Source: Neolewinella persica DSM 23188
GTDB lineage: Bacteria; Bacteroidota; Bacteroidia; Chitinophagales; Saprospiraceae
Assembly: GCF_000373105.1 (NCBI RefSeq)
Contig: NZ_KB890414.1
Coordinates: 113,620-177,619, forward strand
Length of the DNA: 64,000 nucleotides
Direction: 5' to 3'
A model generated the notes under the pieces. It did not search any database. It saw only the letters and a list, made by a program, of their open reading frames with translations, and was not told where the DNA came from. The translations under genes and the position numbers were made by a program. This document shows, one piece after another, positions 49,832 to 56,840 of the stretch (position 1 is the stretch's first letter; each line of letters begins with the position of its first letter).

Positions 49832-51379
49832 ATGACGTTACTCATAGAACTTGATTCATGTTGTTTGCCTAAATGGGTAAACAAGATCTTACGGGAAGAG
49901 CAAGGTGGAAAACAGGAGAAAAGCCTCATTAGAAAGCTCTATAACCTGGTTCATGCCCGTAAGTATACGGAGAGTGAGATCGTAAAAAAACTTTACGGAC
50001 AAAAACTTACGCCAAGTCATGGACCTTTCCGCACCTTAAAAACTCGGCTGCGTCACGTATTGGTTGAAGCTTACATTATGCAAGGATTGAGTTCTCCATC
50101 CTATAAGTCCTACGATCTGGCTTATCAACATGGCTATCGACAATTGGATGTTGTCCGTCTTTTATTGGGAGGGAAAGCATTTAGTGCGGCGAAAGAGATT
50201 GCCCTCCAAGCTTTTAAAAATGTACGAGATTACGAAATAATTCCTTTGAACCAAGGCCTGACCGATGTCATTTCCTCCTTGCACCTCGGCCTTTTCTACA
50301 ACGAAGAGTTATACTTAAAGTACAGTGAACTTAATCGCTTCTACAGTAAGGCAAGTTATGACCTAAGCATCGTAACTAACTATTACCGGGAAGTCAGGAA
50401 TAGTATGTATGCCCAACGAGACTCTCCTATGGAGACGGGGCAAAAGGCCAGGCGGTACGTAGCGGAGTGTGCCGAGATCAGTAAAAAGTATCCAAAAATA
50501 TCTCTAATTCAAGGTATGCTCGTGGGTACCGAAATTACGGGGTGTATGTTGCGGGGAGAATACCGTGAAGCCATTGAGGTCTCTTTGCGCGGAAGTAAGA
50601 CGCTTATGGCGTGCAAGGGGGTCAGTCAAACCGTACTTAGCGTTTTGGCGCTAAACCGTGTGGAGTGTACCATAATGCTTAATGATTTTGAACTTGGCCA
50701 ACAGCAAATAAAGTACGCCAAAAAACAAGTAGAGGAGAATCCGATTAATGACCTTGCCCTATCAGACTATGCCGTTCGGCTTGGCTTAAGAACCGACAAT
50801 TATGAATTTGCGTATCGCCAATTTACCGCCGTTAGTCAGCATAAAATAAGCAGGTTTCTTACCTCCCGTCCTCAGGAACATTGGGTTATTCTGGAAGCTT
50901 GTATTAACTTTTTAGTTACCGCTGGTGAAATCGTGCCTAAAGACAACTGGCCCAAGCTAAGAAATTTTCGTGCTTCAAGCTTCATGAACAAAGTTTTCAC
51001 TTCTACTCAAAATAAAAAGGGAGAAAATATTCAGATATTGGTTCTTCAAGCACTTTTCTCCATTATTAGAAAAAAGTATGATGACGCAATAGATAAGACG
51101 GCAAGCCTTGAAGCCTATTGCAACCGTTATTTAAAAGATGATGAAAACTTGAGGAATAATTGCTTCTTCAAACTTTTACTGATTACGATAAAAGCAAATT
51201 TTAATCGCAGAATTGCAGAAAGAAAAGGAGAAGCGGTATTTCGAAAGCTACAAGCCACAACTGATCGTTCGAAGCTCAACAATACAGAGTTAATTCCTTA
51301 CGAAAAACTTTGGCTGATTTTACTCAATCACTTAACGATGACTAGAGCTGACGAAGCTGCCTTGAGAAGGAATTTATAA
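49832..51379 (+). CDS. Large all-helical (TPR-like) protein of unknown function, convergent with the peptide array
   Basis: This 515-residue cytoplasmic protein has no signal peptide or membrane helix. Residues about 30-85 (RKLYNLVHARKYTESEIVKK ... TLKTRLRHVLVEAYI) resemble a small helical, possibly winged or HTH-like, domain. The rest is a run of amphipathic helices with TPR-like spacing (KAFSAAKEIALQAFKNVRDY, EYREAIEVSLRGSKTLM, KKYDDAIDKTASLEAY). I recognise no family with certainty. The gene is AT-richer than the housekeeping genes. Its stop lies 9 bp from the last peptide gene of the array, tail to tail, which makes a functional link worth testing. An HTH-plus-TPR layout would suit a peptide-responsive regulator, but this is inference. 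Confidence 0.7.
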   Translation: MTLLIELDSCCLPKWVNKILREEQGGKQEKSLIRKLYNLVHARKYTESEIVKKLYGQKLTPSHGPFRTLKTRLRHVLVEAYIMQGLSSPSYKSYDLAYQHGYRQLDVVRLLLGGKAFSAAKEIALQAFKNVRDYEIIPLNQGLTDVISSLHLGLFYNEELYLKYSELNRFYSKASYDLSIVTNYYREVRNSMYAQRDSPMETGQKARRYVAECAEISKKYPKISLIQGMLVGTEITGCMLRGEYREAIEVSLRGSKTLMACKGVSQTVLSVLALNRVECTIMLNDFELGQQQIKYAKKQVEENPINDLALSDYAVRLGLRTDNYEFAYRQFTAVSQHKISRFLTSRPQEHWVILEACINFLVTAGEIVPKDNWPKLRNFRASSFMNKVFTSTQNKKGENIQILVLQALFSIIRKKYDDAIDKTASLEAYCNRYLKDDENLRNNCFFKLLLITIKANFNRRIAERKGEAVFRKLQATTDRSKLNNTELIPYEKLWLILLNHLTMTRADEAALRRNL

Positions 51380-51388
51380 AAGCCGTTT

Positions 51389-51511
51389 TTACAGCATTAG
51401 GTCGTTAATGACGGTAGCATTGAGCGTTCCTAGCCAATCGGTAATCGTGCCGTAGGCAGAGAGGATGGCATCAACTTGGTCGACAGTAAGGCTATTAATG
51501 ATGGTAGGCAT
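51389..51511 (-). CDS. Tandem acidic peptide gene, copy 1
   Basis: A 40-residue peptide with ends MPTIINSLTVDQ and NATVINDLML. It has no Lys or Arg, four Asp and one Trp. This copy differs from the others at residue 2 (Pro for Ser) and residue 4 (Ile for Leu); other base changes are synonymous. It is the last copy, 9 bp from the stop of the convergent helical-protein gene. Confidence 0.75.
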   Translation of the reverse strand: MPTIINSLTVDQVDAILSAYGTITDWLGTLNATVINDLML

Positions 51512-51614
51512 TGTTGTAGGTTAATAGTGATAAAGGGGTTGAAGCAGGACAGTTTGTCGCCCTTAAAGAGGGCTGGTTGGGTTGCCTCGAAAGGAAGTTA
51601 TCCAAGGCAGTTTA

Positions 51615-51737
51615 TTACAGCATCAGGTCGTTAATGACGGTAGCATTGAGCGTTCCTAGCCAATCGGTAATCGTGCCGTAGGCAGAGAGGATGGCATCAA
51701 CTTGATCGACAGTAAGGCTATTAATGAGGGTAGACAT
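51615..51737 (-). CDS. Tandem acidic peptide gene, copy 2
   Basis: A 40-residue peptide, MSTLINSLTVDQVDAILSAY then GTITDWLGTLNATVINDLML. Identical in protein sequence to copies 3-6, with synonymous base changes (Asp codon GAT, Leu codon CTA). Confidence 0.78.
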   Translation of the reverse strand: MSTLINSLTVDQVDAILSAYGTITDWLGTLNATVINDLML

Positions 51738-51840
51738 TGTTGTAGGTTAATAGTGATAAAGAGGTTGAAGCAGGACAGTTTGTCGCCCTTAAAGAGGGCT
51801 GGTTGGGTTGCCTCGAAAAGAAGTTATCCAAGGCAGTTTA

Positions 51841-51963
51841 TTACAGCATCAGGTCGTTAATGACGGTAGCATTGAGCGTTCCGAGCCAATCGGTAATCGT
51901 GCCGTAGGCAGAGAGGATGGCATCAACTTGATCGACAGTAAGGCTATTAATGAGGGTAGACAT
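51841..51963 (-). CDS. Tandem acidic peptide gene, copy 3
   Basis: Same 40-residue product as copy 2. The Leu codon in TDWLG is CTC rather than CTA. Confidence 0.78.
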   Translation of the reverse strand: MSTLINSLTVDQVDAILSAYGTITDWLGTLNATVINDLML

Positions 51964-52066
51964 TGTTGTAGGTTGAGTAGTGAGAAAGGAGTTGTAGTAG
52001 GACAGTTATCACCCTTAAAGAGGGCTGGTTGGGTTACCTCTAAAGGAAGTTATCCAAGGCAGTTTA

Positions 52067-52189
52067 TTACAGCATCAAGTCGTTAATGACGGTAGCATTG
52101 AGCGTTCCGAGCCAATCGGTAATCGTGCCGTAGGCAGAGAGGATGGCGTCAACTTGGTCGACAGTAAGGCTATTAATGAGGGTAGACAT
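52067..52189 (-). CDS. Tandem acidic peptide gene, copy 4
   Basis: Same 40-residue product. Silent differences include TTG for the Leu in NDLML and GAC for the Asp before AIL. Confidence 0.78.
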   Translation of the reverse strand: MSTLINSLTVDQVDAILSAYGTITDWLGTLNATVINDLML

Positions 52190-52291
52190 TGTTGTAGATT
52201 GAGTAGTGAGAAAGGAGTTGAAGTAGGACAGTTTTTACCCTACAGAGGGCTGGTTGGGTTGCCTCGAAAGGAAGTTATCCAAGGCAGTTTA

Positions 52292-52414
52292 TTACAGCAT
52301 CAGGTCGTTAATGACGGTAGCATTGAGCGTTCCGAGCCAATCGGTAATCGTGCCGTAGGCAGAGAGGATGGCATCAACTTGATCGACAGTAAGGCTATTG
52401 ATGAGGGTAGACAT
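52292..52414 (-). CDS. Tandem acidic peptide gene, copy 5
   Basis: Same 40-residue product. The Ile codon before NSLT is ATC instead of ATT. The spacer on its 3' (left) side is one base shorter than the 226-bp period. Confidence 0.78.
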   Translation of the reverse strand: MSTLINSLTVDQVDAILSAYGTITDWLGTLNATVINDLML

Positions 52415-52517
52415 TGTTGTAGGTTGAGTAGTGAGAAAGGAGTTGAAGTAGGACAGTTTTTACCCTTAAAGAGGGCTGGTTAGGTTGCCTCGAAAGGAAG
52501 TTATCCAAGGCAGTTTA

Positions 52518-52640
52518 TTACAGCATCAGGTCGTTAATGACGGTAGCATTGAGCGTTCCGAGCCAATCGGTAATCGTGCCGTAGGCAGAGAGGATGGCGT
52601 CGACTTGGTCGACAGTAAGGCTATTAATGAGGGTAGACAT
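52518..52640 (-). CDS. Tandem acidic peptide gene, copy 6
   Basis: Same 40-residue product, with GTC-GAC for Val-Asp before AIL. It is the first 40-residue copy in the direction of transcription. Its upstream flank diverges into the 91-bp repeats. Confidence 0.78.
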   Translation of the reverse strand: MSTLINSLTVDQVDAILSAYGTITDWLGTLNATVINDLML

Positions 52641-52698
52641 TGTTGTAGATTGAGTAGTGAGAAAGGAGTTGAATTTGTCAGTGGTGAAAGTTGCTCTT

Positions 52699-52806
52699 TT
52701 AGAGCATGATATCGTCGATCATAATGGAGGAGGTTATGGGTAAAAAAATCTGTTTTCCTGATGCATAATACTTAGCATCACCTGAGTAGTTAAAGCATAA
52801 TATCAT
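52699..52806 (-). CDS. Possible 35-residue peptide gene ending MIDDIML
   Basis: An ATG inside the preceding repeat opens a frame MILCFNYSGDAKYYASGKQI then FLPITSSIMIDDIML. The ending matches the array peptides. The start is weakly supported; the functional product could be a shorter peptide starting at the Met of MIDDIML, or nothing. Confidence 0.35.
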   Translation of the reverse strand: MILCFNYSGDAKYYASGKQIFLPITSSIMIDDIML

Positions 52807-52904
52807 CAATCATGATGGGTGTGGTTATGGGTAAAAGAATCTGTTTTTCTAAGGTATAATGCTTAGTATAATCTGGGTAATTAAAGCATGATATCGTCGA
52901 TCAT
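52699..52904. repeat. 91-bp degenerate tandem repeats carrying the MIDDIML end
   Basis: The codons for MIDDIML plus stop recur at 52699-52722, 52790-52813 and 52881-52904, exactly 91 bp apart. They are conserved at the protein level with silent third-base changes. The sequence between (K-Q-I-x-L-P-I-T in one frame) is also conserved. Confidence 0.8.
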
Positions 52905-53015
52905 AGTATGCTTGATTTTGTGGTGAGAAAAAGATGAATCACACGCTGTTGAAGACTCAGAGAAACATGGAGAATCGATTGTTAAATCAAGTATGCAAGT
53001 CAGCGAATTATTCAT
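52881..53015 (-). CDS. Divergent 44-residue relative of the tandem peptides
   Basis: ATG at 53015 opens MNNSLTCILDLTIDSPCFSE, continues with a Ser/His-rich middle and ends HTMIDDIML. It shares NSLT near the start and I-D-D-I-M-L at the end with the array peptides, while the middle differs and has three Cys. It lies 20 bp or so after a predicted transcription start, which would also drive the rest of the array. Small size keeps confidence moderate. Confidence 0.5.
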   Translation of the reverse strand: MNNSLTCILDLTIDSPCFSESSTACDSSFSHHKIKHTMIDDIML

Positions 53016-53041
53016 GGTTCGTATTTCGTTTTTGTCTGCTG

Positions 53042-53074
53042 CAAATCTCAGGACATAGACCCCGACCGCTCAAA
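53042..53074 (-). promoter_or_regulatory. Predicted promoter of the peptide array
   Basis: On the minus strand TTTG (53071-53074), 21 bp, then GAGATTTG (53042-53049), one mismatch from TAnnTTTG. Transcription would begin near 53035, about 20 nt before the 44-residue gene, and could continue through all peptide copies. Confidence 0.5.
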
Positions 53075-53140
53075 TCAATTTACGCCTGTCGGTTAGCATA
53101 AAAAAAAAGCTTATTTCAATAATCCATAGCCCTAAAACAA

Positions 53141-53176
53141 AGAAAGCCAGCAACTTGCGTTGCTGGCTTTCTTTCC
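53141..53176 (-). terminator. Rho-independent terminator after the phoH-like gene
   Basis: AAAGCCAGCAAC pairs with GTTGCTGGCTTT across a 4-nt loop. On the minus strand TTGTTTTAGGG follows. It isolates the peptide array from phoH transcription. Confidence 0.9.
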
Positions 53177-53223
53177 TCCTGTGAGCGAAAAAACGTTTAA
53201 AAACAATTATTAAAAAGGCATAT

Positions 53224-54267
53224 TTAATCTTCTGAACCTTCATTTCGGCTCCGACCCGGAGGGCCAAGCCGCTCAAAAGTGCTTTCCTGTCGGCCTGAGA
53301 AACGCCCTCTTTCCTCCTCCTTATCGGCCGCATCATAGGCCTTGATAATCGATTTTACGAGGCGGTGCCGGACCACATCTTCGGCGGTAAGCCGGACGGT
53401 ACCGATGCCTTTGATCGGAGATAAAAGGTTCACCGCACGGCGGAGACCGGACTGCTGATTATGGGGCAAATCCACCTGGCTCAAATCTCCAGTGATGATG
53501 GCCTTCGCGGAAGGACCTAAACGGGTCAGAAACATCTTAAGCTGACTGGTAGTCGTATTCTGTGCCTCGTCCATAATGACGAAGCAATTGTCCAGCGTCC
53601 GGCCGCGCATATAGGCCAATGGAGCTATCTCAATGATGCGCTCCTCGCGGAATTTCTCCTGCTTCTCGGCCGGGATCATATCGTCCAGCGCATCGTACAG
53701 CGGGCGGAGGTAAGGATCAATCTTATCCTGCAGGTCGCCAGGGAGGAAGCCCAGGCTCTCGCCGGCCTCTACGGCCGGCCGCGTCAGGATGATCTTTTTT
53801 ACCGACTTGTTCTTTAGCGCACGAACCGCCAGCGCTACCGCAGTATACGTTTTACCGGTACCTGCAGGGCCGATCGCGAAGACAATGTCGTTCTTCTCGG
53901 CAGACTCAACCATTTTAGCCTGGTTAGCCGTACGGGCCTTGATCGGCTTACCGTTCCTGCCGTAAACAATTGTCTTGTTCGCCGCGCCATTTCCAAGTTT
54001 GGTCACAAAAGGGTTTTCCCCGGCAAGAATATCGTCTACGGTTTGTGCATTCACTTCCCGGTTATCTTCCAGGAGCCGCATCATCAGCTCAAAATGATGC
54101 TTGATCTTTTGCATCTCGCTTTTATCACCGCTGATCTTGACTTTGGTGCCTCGCTGAGTAATCTTAGATTCTGGGTAAGCTTCCCGAATTTGGGTCAGTT
54201 TTTTATTGTTCTCTCCCAGGAGAGCTACGGGGTCGACCCCGCCGATGGATAGGATGATTTCGCTCAA
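53224..54267 (-). CDS. PhoH family ATPase with N-terminal KH-like domain
   Basis: This 347-residue protein has an N-terminal KH-like RNA-binding region (about 10-65, TQRGTKVKISGDKSEMQ). The PhoH P-loop ATPase follows with Walker A GPAGTGKT (133-140), RPAVEAGESLGFLPGD, APLAYMRGRTLDNCFVIMDE (Walker B) and AQNTTTSQLKMFLTRLG. PhoH proteins are RNA-linked ATPases/helicases often near ybeY or rnr; here neither adjoins. Length is typical for Bacteroidota. The tail is charged and variable. Confidence 0.94.
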   Translation of the reverse strand: MSEIILSIGGVDPVALLGENNKKLTQIREAYPESKITQRGTKVKISGDKSEMQKIKHHFELMMRLLEDNREVNAQTVDDILAGENPFVTKLGNGAANKTIVYGRNGKPIKARTANQAKMVESAEKNDIVFAIGPAGTGKTYTAVALAVRALKNKSVKKIILTRPAVEAGESLGFLPGDLQDKIDPYLRPLYDALDDMIPAEKQEKFREERIIEIAPLAYMRGRTLDNCFVIMDEAQNTTTSQLKMFLTRLGPSAKAIITGDLSQVDLPHNQQSGLRRAVNLLSPIKGIGTVRLTAEDVVRHRLVKSIIKAYDAADKEEERGRFSGRQESTFERLGPPGRSRNEGSED

Positions 54268-54581
54268 ATGAACTGGTTTTCATCGCCGATGGAAATAACG
54301 ACTGATGCTTAACCCCAAAACTACGGAATAACAGTAAAAGTTGCCGATCTGAAAGCCAATTTGTCAAATATACCCAAACCGTGAAGGTTTGGGATACAGT
54401 TGACCTGAGATTAATAGCGTTTACTGGCGCTCAGCGCCACGTAATGTCCCAAACCACTTCGTGAGGAGTATAGACTTGCTAAAGCCAGTTAACGAACGCT
54501 TTGTCCGGCCAGATCAGGTTACCAAAAATGAAGCCGAGCGGGCAAAGTGGTCATTGTACAAGACCAAACTTGACTACCCGA
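54268..54581. other. Hairpin-containing spacer between SAM hydrolase and phoH genes
   Basis: About 314 bp with no gene. CCCAAACC/GGTTTGGG pairs at 54373-54393, and the near-perfect palindrome TGGCGCTCAGCGCCA lies at 54425-54439. A second TCCCAAACCAC copy lies at about 54448. These could end SAM hydrolase transcripts or regulate phoH. Confidence 0.5.
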
Positions 54582-55361
54582 CTAAACAAACTCCACCTGC
54601 ACCATATCCTCCACATTGATCCCCAGCAACGTTGCTGCCCGTCCCAGGTTTATTGCCACCTCGAGCAGCCCGTCCCCATTGAAGCGACAAAGCGGTTCGC
54701 CTTCGGGCACGTCGTGGTAACGGAAGCTCAGGCCATCAATCGGTGCCATCCGCTTAATCAGTAAGTTGAACCCCCTTCCCTGGCCAATTTCTTCGAAGCG
54801 GTCCCGGGTGATGTTCGTCGTCACGTTGTCAAAGCGGTCAATGAAGACCACCGCCCCACGGATGTAATTAGGGCCGATGACGGGTTGGAAAGCCAGTCGC
54901 TCGCTGAAGCGGGTAGCTGGTAGTCCAATTTCCAGAAAGGGTTTCTCCCGGGCGATGTGGCCCACGGCCCGGGCATAGATAGAGGAAAGCGCGTCTTCCC
55001 GTGTATAACCGTCGAGCACATACGTCTCGGTCGGCATCTTACCGAAAACAAGGCTAAAGATGCCGTTGTCGGGGCCGATGAAGTACTGCCGCTCATACCG
55101 GATCGCCAGGAACCTTCCCCGCGGCTGATAATAATCGTTGACACTGATCAGGTGAATAGTCCCTTCCGGATAATGACGCCAAACGCGGTTAAAGATGAAG
55201 GCCGCCCGGACAATGTCGTAGGTAGGAATCTCGTGGCTAACGTCAACAATTCGCAACTCGCGATGTGCCGAATAAAGATGGGCCTTGAGGCGTGCCAAAT
55301 GAAAATCCTCGCGGCCGAAGTCGGAGGTTAAGGTAAGCAGAGGAGTTGAGGGAGTTGCCAC
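54582..55361 (-). CDS. SAM hydroxide adenosyltransferase (DUF62 family)
   Basis: This 259-residue protein belongs to the SAM-hydroxide adenosyltransferase/chlorinase-fluorinase superfamily. Its relatives hydrolyse S-adenosylmethionine to adenosine and methionine. Visible features are the N-terminal LLTLTSDFGREDFHLARLKA, IVDVSHEIPTYDIVRAAFIF, RQYFIGPDNGIFSLVFG and the C-terminal FIDRFDNVTTNITRDRF. The insertion typical of halogenases is not obvious, so hydrolysis is likelier than halogenation. It acts in the cytoplasm. Monocistronic, with its promoter side facing the long inverted repeat at 55.5 kb. Confidence 0.9.
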   Translation of the reverse strand: MATPSTPLLTLTSDFGREDFHLARLKAHLYSAHRELRIVDVSHEIPTYDIVRAAFIFNRVWRHYPEGTIHLISVNDYYQPRGRFLAIRYERQYFIGPDNGIFSLVFGKMPTETYVLDGYTREDALSSIYARAVGHIAREKPFLEIGLPATRFSERLAFQPVIGPNYIRGAVVFIDRFDNVTTNITRDRFEEIGQGRGFNLLIKRMAPIDGLSFRYHDVPEGEPLCRFNGDGLLEVAINLGRAATLLGINVEDMVQVEFV

Positions 55362-55494
55362 GGGTTGGTTTTCAGGGATCAGTAAAATAGTGTTAAGGGA
55401 TCAGGGATCAGTATTCAGCAGCTAGTGCTCAGTATTTAGGTTTCAGGACTCAGCAGCCAGAACAAAAACTTCACAAATATATAGGGAATCCGGT

Positions 55495-55563
55495 AGTCAG
55501 TAGTCCATAGTTCATAGGCGGTAGTGTCCGCCGATACCGACTATGATTTATGGACTACTGACT
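55495..55563. repeat. Long intergenic inverted repeat next to a GC-motif pair
   Basis: Arms AGTCAGTAGTCCATAGTTCA (extended to 23 bp) at 55495-55517 and 55541-55563 match at 21 of 23 positions. The GC-rich inverted pair begins 13 bp beyond. Confidence 0.8.
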
Positions 55564-55576
55564 AAGAGACTAATAA

Positions 55577-55672
55577 GGGCGCGGTCGCAGGTGCAAAGAA
55601 AGGATATAGAAGCAAAGAACAACCCGCGAACAATTGTGCATAAAAACCATTTATTGCACCTGCGCGCCCGCC
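55577..55672. repeat. Inverted pair of the dispersed GC-rich motif
   Basis: GGGCGCGGTCGCAGGTGCAA (55577-55596) faces TTGCACCTGCGCGCCCGCC (55654-55672) around an AT-richer centre of about 57 bp. It ends 16 bp before the glycosylase start and so occupies its promoter/leader. Confidence 0.82.
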
Positions 55673-55688
55673 AAATAATGAATCGTTT

Positions 55689-56297
55689 ATGTTAACCGAA
55701 ATCACCAACCAACTGTCCCAAAAAGATCCGGTTCTCGCCGCCATTATCCCGCAGGTGACCCTCCCCGACATTGCACCTTCACTGGGTATTTATCACGACC
55801 TCGTGAGTTGTATTGTTGATCAGCAAATCCCCCAACGGACGCGTGGCACCTACATGAAAAAGCTCATCGGTCTGCTCAGCGGAGAGCTCCCCAACGACAA
55901 CAATATCTACACCATTCAGGAAGAAGACTGGGCCATTGCCAAGATGGCCAACCCGAAATACCATACCCTTTTCCGGGTTACAGACGCGTGGCACGCCCAG
56001 AAGATGGATACCTGGAATTGGCAGGAGATGACCGACAAGGATATCCGGGATCGCCTGCAGGCCATCAAAGGCATCGGTCCGCAAACCGTTGATATGATCC
56101 TGCTGTACACCCTTACCCGCCCCGATGTTTTTCCCGTCGGCGACTACCACCTGAAGCAGATCATGGAAGATATGTACGAAGGAGAAAAAGGAGAAAAACT
56201 GCCAAAAATGATGACCAGGGTTGGCGCTGCCTGGGCGCCCTACCGTTCGTTTGGGACACGGTATTTACTGGCCTGGAAGGAGGAGCGGAAACGGTAA
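55689..56297 (+). CDS. DNA-3-methyladenine glycosylase II-like (HhH-GPD)
   Basis: This 202-residue base-excision repair glycosylase has the HhH-GPD fold. IYHDLVSCIVDQQIPQRTRG lies near the N-terminus, and the helix-hairpin-helix is LQAIKGIGPQTVDMILLYTL. The catalytic Asp sits in FPVGDYHLKQI (about 154). It lacks the Fe-S Cys cluster of EndoIII and matches AlkA-type enzymes that remove alkylated purines. It is shorter than E. coli AlkA because the N-terminal domain is absent, which is common. A GC-motif pair lies immediately upstream. Confidence 0.9.
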   Translation: MLTEITNQLSQKDPVLAAIIPQVTLPDIAPSLGIYHDLVSCIVDQQIPQRTRGTYMKKLIGLLSGELPNDNNIYTIQEEDWAIAKMANPKYHTLFRVTDAWHAQKMDTWNWQEMTDKDIRDRLQAIKGIGPQTVDMILLYTLTRPDVFPVGDYHLKQIMEDMYEGEKGEKLPKMMTRVGAAWAPYRSFGTRYLLAWKEERKR

Positions 56298-56321
56298 TTT
56301 ACTGGCAATAAAAGTTGCCAA

Positions 56322-56840
56322 CTACTCTTCCTCATCCTTTTCAAATGCCTTTTTAGCAACTGCGACAACTTTTTGCGCATTTGCCTTTCGGTTTATAATG
56401 AGGTAGGCATCTCGTTTTGGAGCTTCTAAATGATGGAATTCATTCGCGTCAATTAAGTTGAGCATAATTTGGCGATATACTCTAAACCGCTTAGAACTAG
56501 CCTCGTCATTCTCTTCTCTCATTCTGGCTCCAATAAATCCAAAACAGACCGCGTCTGCCCGACCTGCAACTAACAGCCGAATCATTAATCCGACTACGGT
56601 ACTAAGAATCCGAATGGCATCTCTCTTAGAAGTAAGTTCCGTAAATCGGTGACGAGAGTTCTTAGCTTTGTTTCGGCAAAAATCAACAGTATGAAATTTT
56701 TCAGGATACTCCTTTAAATAGATCAAGTAGCGCTCATCGTCTCTTGCGTCGAAACGGTAAATAGTAGTACGAAGATGATAATCAGAGGATAAAGCACTGC
56801 TTACAGTAACCTTAGATACGGGATACGTTTCTTTAAACAT
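56322..56840 (-). CDS. Unknown protein B of an accessory two-gene cassette
   Basis: The start at 56840 overlaps the upstream stop as TAATG, a classic coupled start; a longer frame to 56879 is less likely. The 172-residue product is basic, with YHLRTTIYRFDARDDERYLI near the N-terminus, one hydrophobic stretch (about 89-107, STVVGLMIRLLVAG), FGFIGARMREENDE, and a C-terminal segment ending in acidic EKDEEE. I recognise no family. It is AT-richer than the flanking repair and propeller genes, which suggests recent gain. Tight coupling with protein A implies a joint function, possibly defence or phage-related (speculative). Confidence 0.6.
   Translation of the reverse strand: MFKETYPVSKVTVSSALSSDYHLRTTIYRFDARDDERYLIYLKEYPEKFHTVDFCRNKAKNSRHRFTELTSKRDAIRILSTVVGLMIRLLVAGRADAVCFGFIGARMREENDEASSKRFRVYRQIMLNLIDANEFHHLEAPKRDAYLIINRKANAQKVVAVAKKAFEKDEEE

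Larger units (their letters stand above)
51389..52680. repeat. Tandem array of six 226-bp units
   Basis: Units start at 51389, 51615, 51841, 52067, 52292 and 52518 (period 226, once 225). Each holds a 123-bp gene on the minus strand and a spacer of about 103 bp. The spacer includes a GCCCT/AGGGC stem-loop (absent from one degenerate spacer) and the conserved leader CTACAACA before ATG. No TAnnTTTG box is clear inside the spacers, so one upstream promoter may serve all copies. Confidence 0.95.

Noticed and set aside
51389-52680. CRISPR array
   Set aside because: The repeat is 226 bp, the spacers between genes are themselves repeated rather than unique, and each unit encodes the same peptide.
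51808-52709. Plus-strand open frames across the 226-bp repeats
   Set aside because: They read through both the gene and spacer parts of the repeat. Silent third-position changes and conserved ATG/stop positions fit only the minus-strand 40-residue frame.
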